Shown one piece after another: positions 6,982 to 7,238 of a stretch of 7,238 nucleotides of DNA. The stretch covers positions 1 to 7,238 of the forward strand of contig NZ_CAAFOM010000203.1 in assembly GCF_900764565.1 (NCBI RefSeq). The letters run 5' to 3'. The DNA is from an uncultured Catenibacterium sp. (lineage in GTDB: Bacteria > Bacillota_I > Bacilli_A > Erysipelotrichales > Coprobacillaceae). Each line of letters opens with the position of its first letter. The stretch's first letter is position 1. A program made the translations under genes and the position numbers. The notes under the pieces were generated by a model, which was not told the DNA's origin, ran no database searches, and saw nothing but the letters and a program-made list of their open reading frames with translations.

Positions 6982-7005
6982 AATAACGTTGTAATCAACG
7001 CAATG

Positions 7006-7034
7006 GAGTCAACTTAAGAGGTTGGCTCTTTTTT
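7006..7034 (+). terminator. Orphan intrinsic terminator, plus strand
   Basis: GAGTCAAC (7006-7013) pairs with GTTGGCTC (7021-7028), 8 bp including one G-U pair, over a 7-nt loop, followed by TTTTTT. No plus-strand gene lies directly upstream; the nearest is the PTS gene more than 2 kb away across the insertion sequence. A small hairpin, CGTTG-TAAT-CAACG (6987-7000), precedes it. Confidence 0.75.
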
Positions 7035-7071
7035 ATTGCTGTTTTCCCTACTATAAGTGTATATTTGTACA

Positions 7072-7141
7072 AATGTAGTTAAGAATATAATACAGATATT
7101 CTATATATAGCGCTATAATAATGGTATAATGTAGTTAAGAA
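7072..7141 (+). repeat. 14-bp direct repeat pair, 56 bp apart
   Basis: AATGTAGTTAAGAA occurs at 7072-7085 and again at 7128-7141. The second copy overlaps the end of the -10 box and probable transcription start of the second transposase gene. Between them are perfect palindromes ATTTGTACAAAT (7063-7074, overlapping the first copy) and TATAGCGCTATA (7106-7117). Confidence 0.8.
7122..7130 (+). promoter_or_regulatory. Extended -10 promoter of the second transposase gene
   Basis: TGGTATAAT is a perfect TATAAT (7125-7130) with the TGn extension that can replace a -35 box; no good -35 hexamer is present at the usual spacing. Transcription would start near 7137, inside the second copy of the 14-bp repeat, and AGAAGG (7142-7147) then serves as ribosome binding site. 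Confidence 0.6.
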
Positions 7142-7154
7142 AGAAGGCGATTAT

Positions 7155-7238
7155 ATGTTTGTTAGAGCTGTAAAAAATAATAAAGGTAAGAAAAATACCT
7201 ACTTCTGCTCACTTGTTGAGTCATATCGTGACGAATCC
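7155..7238 (+). CDS. N-terminus of a second transposase, cut by the window end
   Basis: Only 28 codons are present, starting MFVRAVKNNKGKKNTYFCSL and continuing into VESYRDES. This pattern of a basic strand, a K-x-x-x-G-K turn, an aromatic strand and a VESYR motif is how many IS1634/IS4-type transposases begin, so it is most likely the start of another such element, read away from the first one. It is not a copy of the 614-residue protein: the two N-termini share only the general pattern. The ATG follows AGAAGG with a 7-nt gap. With so few residues the family call is tentative. Confidence 0.6.
   Translation, partial: MFVRAVKNNKGKKNTYFCSLVESYRDES

Larger units (their letters stand above)
4971..6985 (-). 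mobile_element. IS1634-type insertion sequence (ends approximate)
   Basis: The element is about 2 kb with one transposase filling nearly all of it. It is bounded on the left by TTTTTGACA (4971-4979) and on the right by its near inverse TGACAAAAA (6973-6981), an 8/9 inverted match. I found no target duplication; IS1634 itself is known for long and variable ones, so absence of a short repeat is not decisive. The outer limits could be off by tens of bases. The gene looks richer in G+C than its neighbours, by eye, which suggests a different origin. Confidence 0.6.

Noticed and set aside
6987..7034. Two neighbouring hairpins as a CRISPR-like or attachment-site repeat
   Set aside because: The stems differ in sequence, there is no repeated spacing, and the second is plainly a terminator.

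Overview
This window reads as a low-GC Gram-positive (Bacillota) chromosome fragment. The evidence is AT-rich spacers, strong AAGGAGG-type ribosome binding sites, near-consensus sigma-A promoters and short U-tailed terminators. The protein styles (a 388-residue SerA ending in an ACT domain, a lactose/cellobiose-type PTS IIC) would suit a gut Erysipelotrichia-like lineage, but that placement is an impression and not a demonstration. The first 20 bases are not biological: they match the 3' end of the Illumina TruSeq read-2 adapter. They are fused in the middle of a transporter gene, so the left edge is an assembly end. The right edge falls inside a transposase gene.

Layout. (1) Positions 21-827, minus strand: the N-terminal 269 residues of a SulP-family anion transporter. 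(2) Positions 828-1013: a divergent promoter region with a perfect 12-bp palindrome. (3) Positions 1014-3267, plus strand: a tight serC-serA operon for two of the three steps of phosphorylated serine biosynthesis, closed by a clear intrinsic terminator. No serB-type phosphatase is visible. (4) Positions 3350-4750, plus strand: a solitary PTS EIIC permease of the lactose/cellobiose class, with no EIIA, EIIB or sugar hydrolase beside it. (5) Positions 4751-5059: a gene-free stretch holding two stem-loops, the second of which is a good plus-strand terminator, followed by a long-stem terminator serving the transposase that reads toward it. (6) About 4971-6985: an apparently intact IS1634-type insertion sequence with one 614-residue DDE transposase on the minus strand. 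(7) Positions 6986-7154: an orphan plus-strand terminator, then a promoter region with a 14-bp direct repeat. (8) Positions 7155-7238, plus strand: the first 28 codons of what looks like a second, different transposase.

How it fits together. The serC-serA pair is the housekeeping core: SerA oxidises 3-phosphoglycerate and SerC transaminates the product. The ACT domain suggests feedback control, and the short mRNA leader leaves no room for a T-box. The divergent SulP gene could be linked to serine through sulfur assimilation, since serine is the carbon skeleton for cysteine, but that is only an inference. The right third is a transposon-rich accessory patch. I did not find a convincing undescribed multi-gene system. 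The points most worth checking are the adapter scar, the shared divergent operator candidate, the hairpin pair that could be a small RNA, and the unusual promoter-repeat architecture in front of the second transposase.
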